Assembly (NCBI GenBank): GCA_012799425.1
Contig: JAAZLF010000153.1
Span: forward strand, 1 to 5,306
DNA length: 5,306 nt
Source: Actinomycetales bacterium
GTDB taxonomy: Bacteria > Actinomycetota > Actinomycetes > Actinomycetales > Dermabacteraceae
Reading direction: 5' to 3'
Shown: positions 5,043 through 5,306 of the stretch, one piece after another
Numbering within the stretch: position 1 is the first letter of the stretch
Layout of the letters: every line of letters begins with the position of its first letter
Program-made: the position numbers and the translations under genes
The notes under the pieces: generated by a model
What the model saw: only the letters and a program-made list of their open reading frames with translations
What the model was told of the DNA's origin: nothing
Databases searched by the model: none

Positions 5043-5175
5043 GGAGCGCGGCCGAGACAGGGGACGCAGACCCGCCTGACGGGACCGCCTCGTGACCTCG
5101 GCACGGCAGCACCTTCCGTCCCCGCGGGGCCCGGGGCACGGCGCAGGTGCCGCAGGTCACGCTCGTCCCGATTCG

Positions 5176-5189
5176 CCTCGGGGCCGAGG
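5176..5189. promoter_or_regulatory. 14-bp inverted repeat upstream of the tRNA promoter
   Basis: CCTCGG-GG-CCGAGG is a perfect inverted repeat with a 2-bp centre, just upstream of and overlapping the -35 zone of the tRNA promoter. CCTCGG recurs at 5096-5101 and 5205-5210. This may be a regulator site or chance in GC-rich intergenic DNA. Confidence 0.3.
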
Positions 5190-5195
5190 TCGGGG

Positions 5196-5201
5196 TACTG
5201 T
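5196..5201 (+). promoter_or_regulatory. -10 box for tRNA-Pro
   Basis: TACTGT fits TAnnnT and lies about 30 nt before the mature tRNA 5' end, giving a start near 5208 and a leader of about 24 nt for RNase P to remove. A possible but weak -35 is TTCGCC (5172-5177) with an 18-nt spacer. Confidence 0.5.
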
Positions 5202-5211
5202 AATCCTCGGT

Positions 5212-5227
5212 CCTCCGGTGACGGAGG
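5212..5227 (+). other. GNRA-tetraloop hairpin in the tRNA 5' leader
   Basis: CCTCCG-GTGA-CGGAGG forms a perfect 6-bp stem capped by a GUGA (GNRA) tetraloop, ending 4 nt before the mature tRNA 5' end. It would lie in the precursor leader if transcription begins at about 5208. It may influence RNase P processing or precursor stability; no function is shown. Confidence 0.45.
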
Positions 5228-5231
5228 GTCT

Positions 5232-5305
<74 letters not shown>

Positions 5306-5306
5306 C

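Noticed and set aside
5091..5161. CGTGACC (5091-5097) and GGTCACG (5155-5161) as the base of a long RNA stem
   Set aside because: The 7-bp arms are separated by 57 nt with only patchy inner pairing; this is plausible by chance in GC-rich intergenic DNA.

Overview
The window looks like chromosome from a high-GC actinobacterium, most likely of the Micrococcales. Brachybacterium or another member of the Dermabacteraceae is a guess from protein style, not a demonstrated assignment. The support is very GC-rich coding DNA with strong third-position GC, GTG starts, two start codons lying 6 nt behind a TAnnnT -10 box (leaderless genes, typical of actinobacteria), and a gene set found together only in actinobacteria: DUF881-sbp-DUF881, garA, ftsR and a second MerR-type regulator.

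Layout, left to right. Bases 1-30 hold the first ten codons of an unidentified minus-strand gene. A 94-bp divergent intergenic region (31-124) carries a perfect 15-bp palindrome between two oppositely facing -10 boxes. A ParA/MinD-type ATPase without a ParB follows on the plus strand (125-916). A perfect 15-bp-stem hairpin (968-1004) separates it from a long minus-strand block. Read in the direction of transcription (right to left), that block is: DUF881 protein (5030-4086), Sbp (4089-3757), second DUF881 protein (3760-3008), a 126-bp gap rich in palindromes, garA (2881-2438), ftsR (2433-1738), a 129-bp gap with its own promoter candidate, and a MerR-type regulator like mycobacterial Rv1830 (1608-1024). 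To the right is a 200-bp divergent intergenic region and then a complete tRNA-Pro(GGG) on the plus strand, whose last base before CCA is one position from the window edge.

How the genes fit together (family knowledge plus inference): this is a compact growth and cell-division control block. The DUF881/Sbp trio has ATGA overlaps at both junctions and probably makes a membrane assembly; related genes lie beside the division cluster in Bacillus. GarA is a phosphoswitch FHA protein that links Ser/Thr kinases to 2-oxoglutarate metabolism. FtsR is a MerR-type activator of ftsZ in Corynebacterium. The Rv1830-type regulator is linked to growth and division in mycobacteria. Compared with the M. tuberculosis order (Rv1822-Rv1830), gcvH and the bifunctional nuclease gene are missing from their usual slots, and pgsA is replaced by a divergent tRNA.

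No mobile element, CRISPR array or clearly new multi-gene system is visible. The items most worth a second look are the His-for-Thr change in GarA's phospho-acceptor motif, the shared palindrome in the parA divergent promoter, and the palindrome-dense garA leader.
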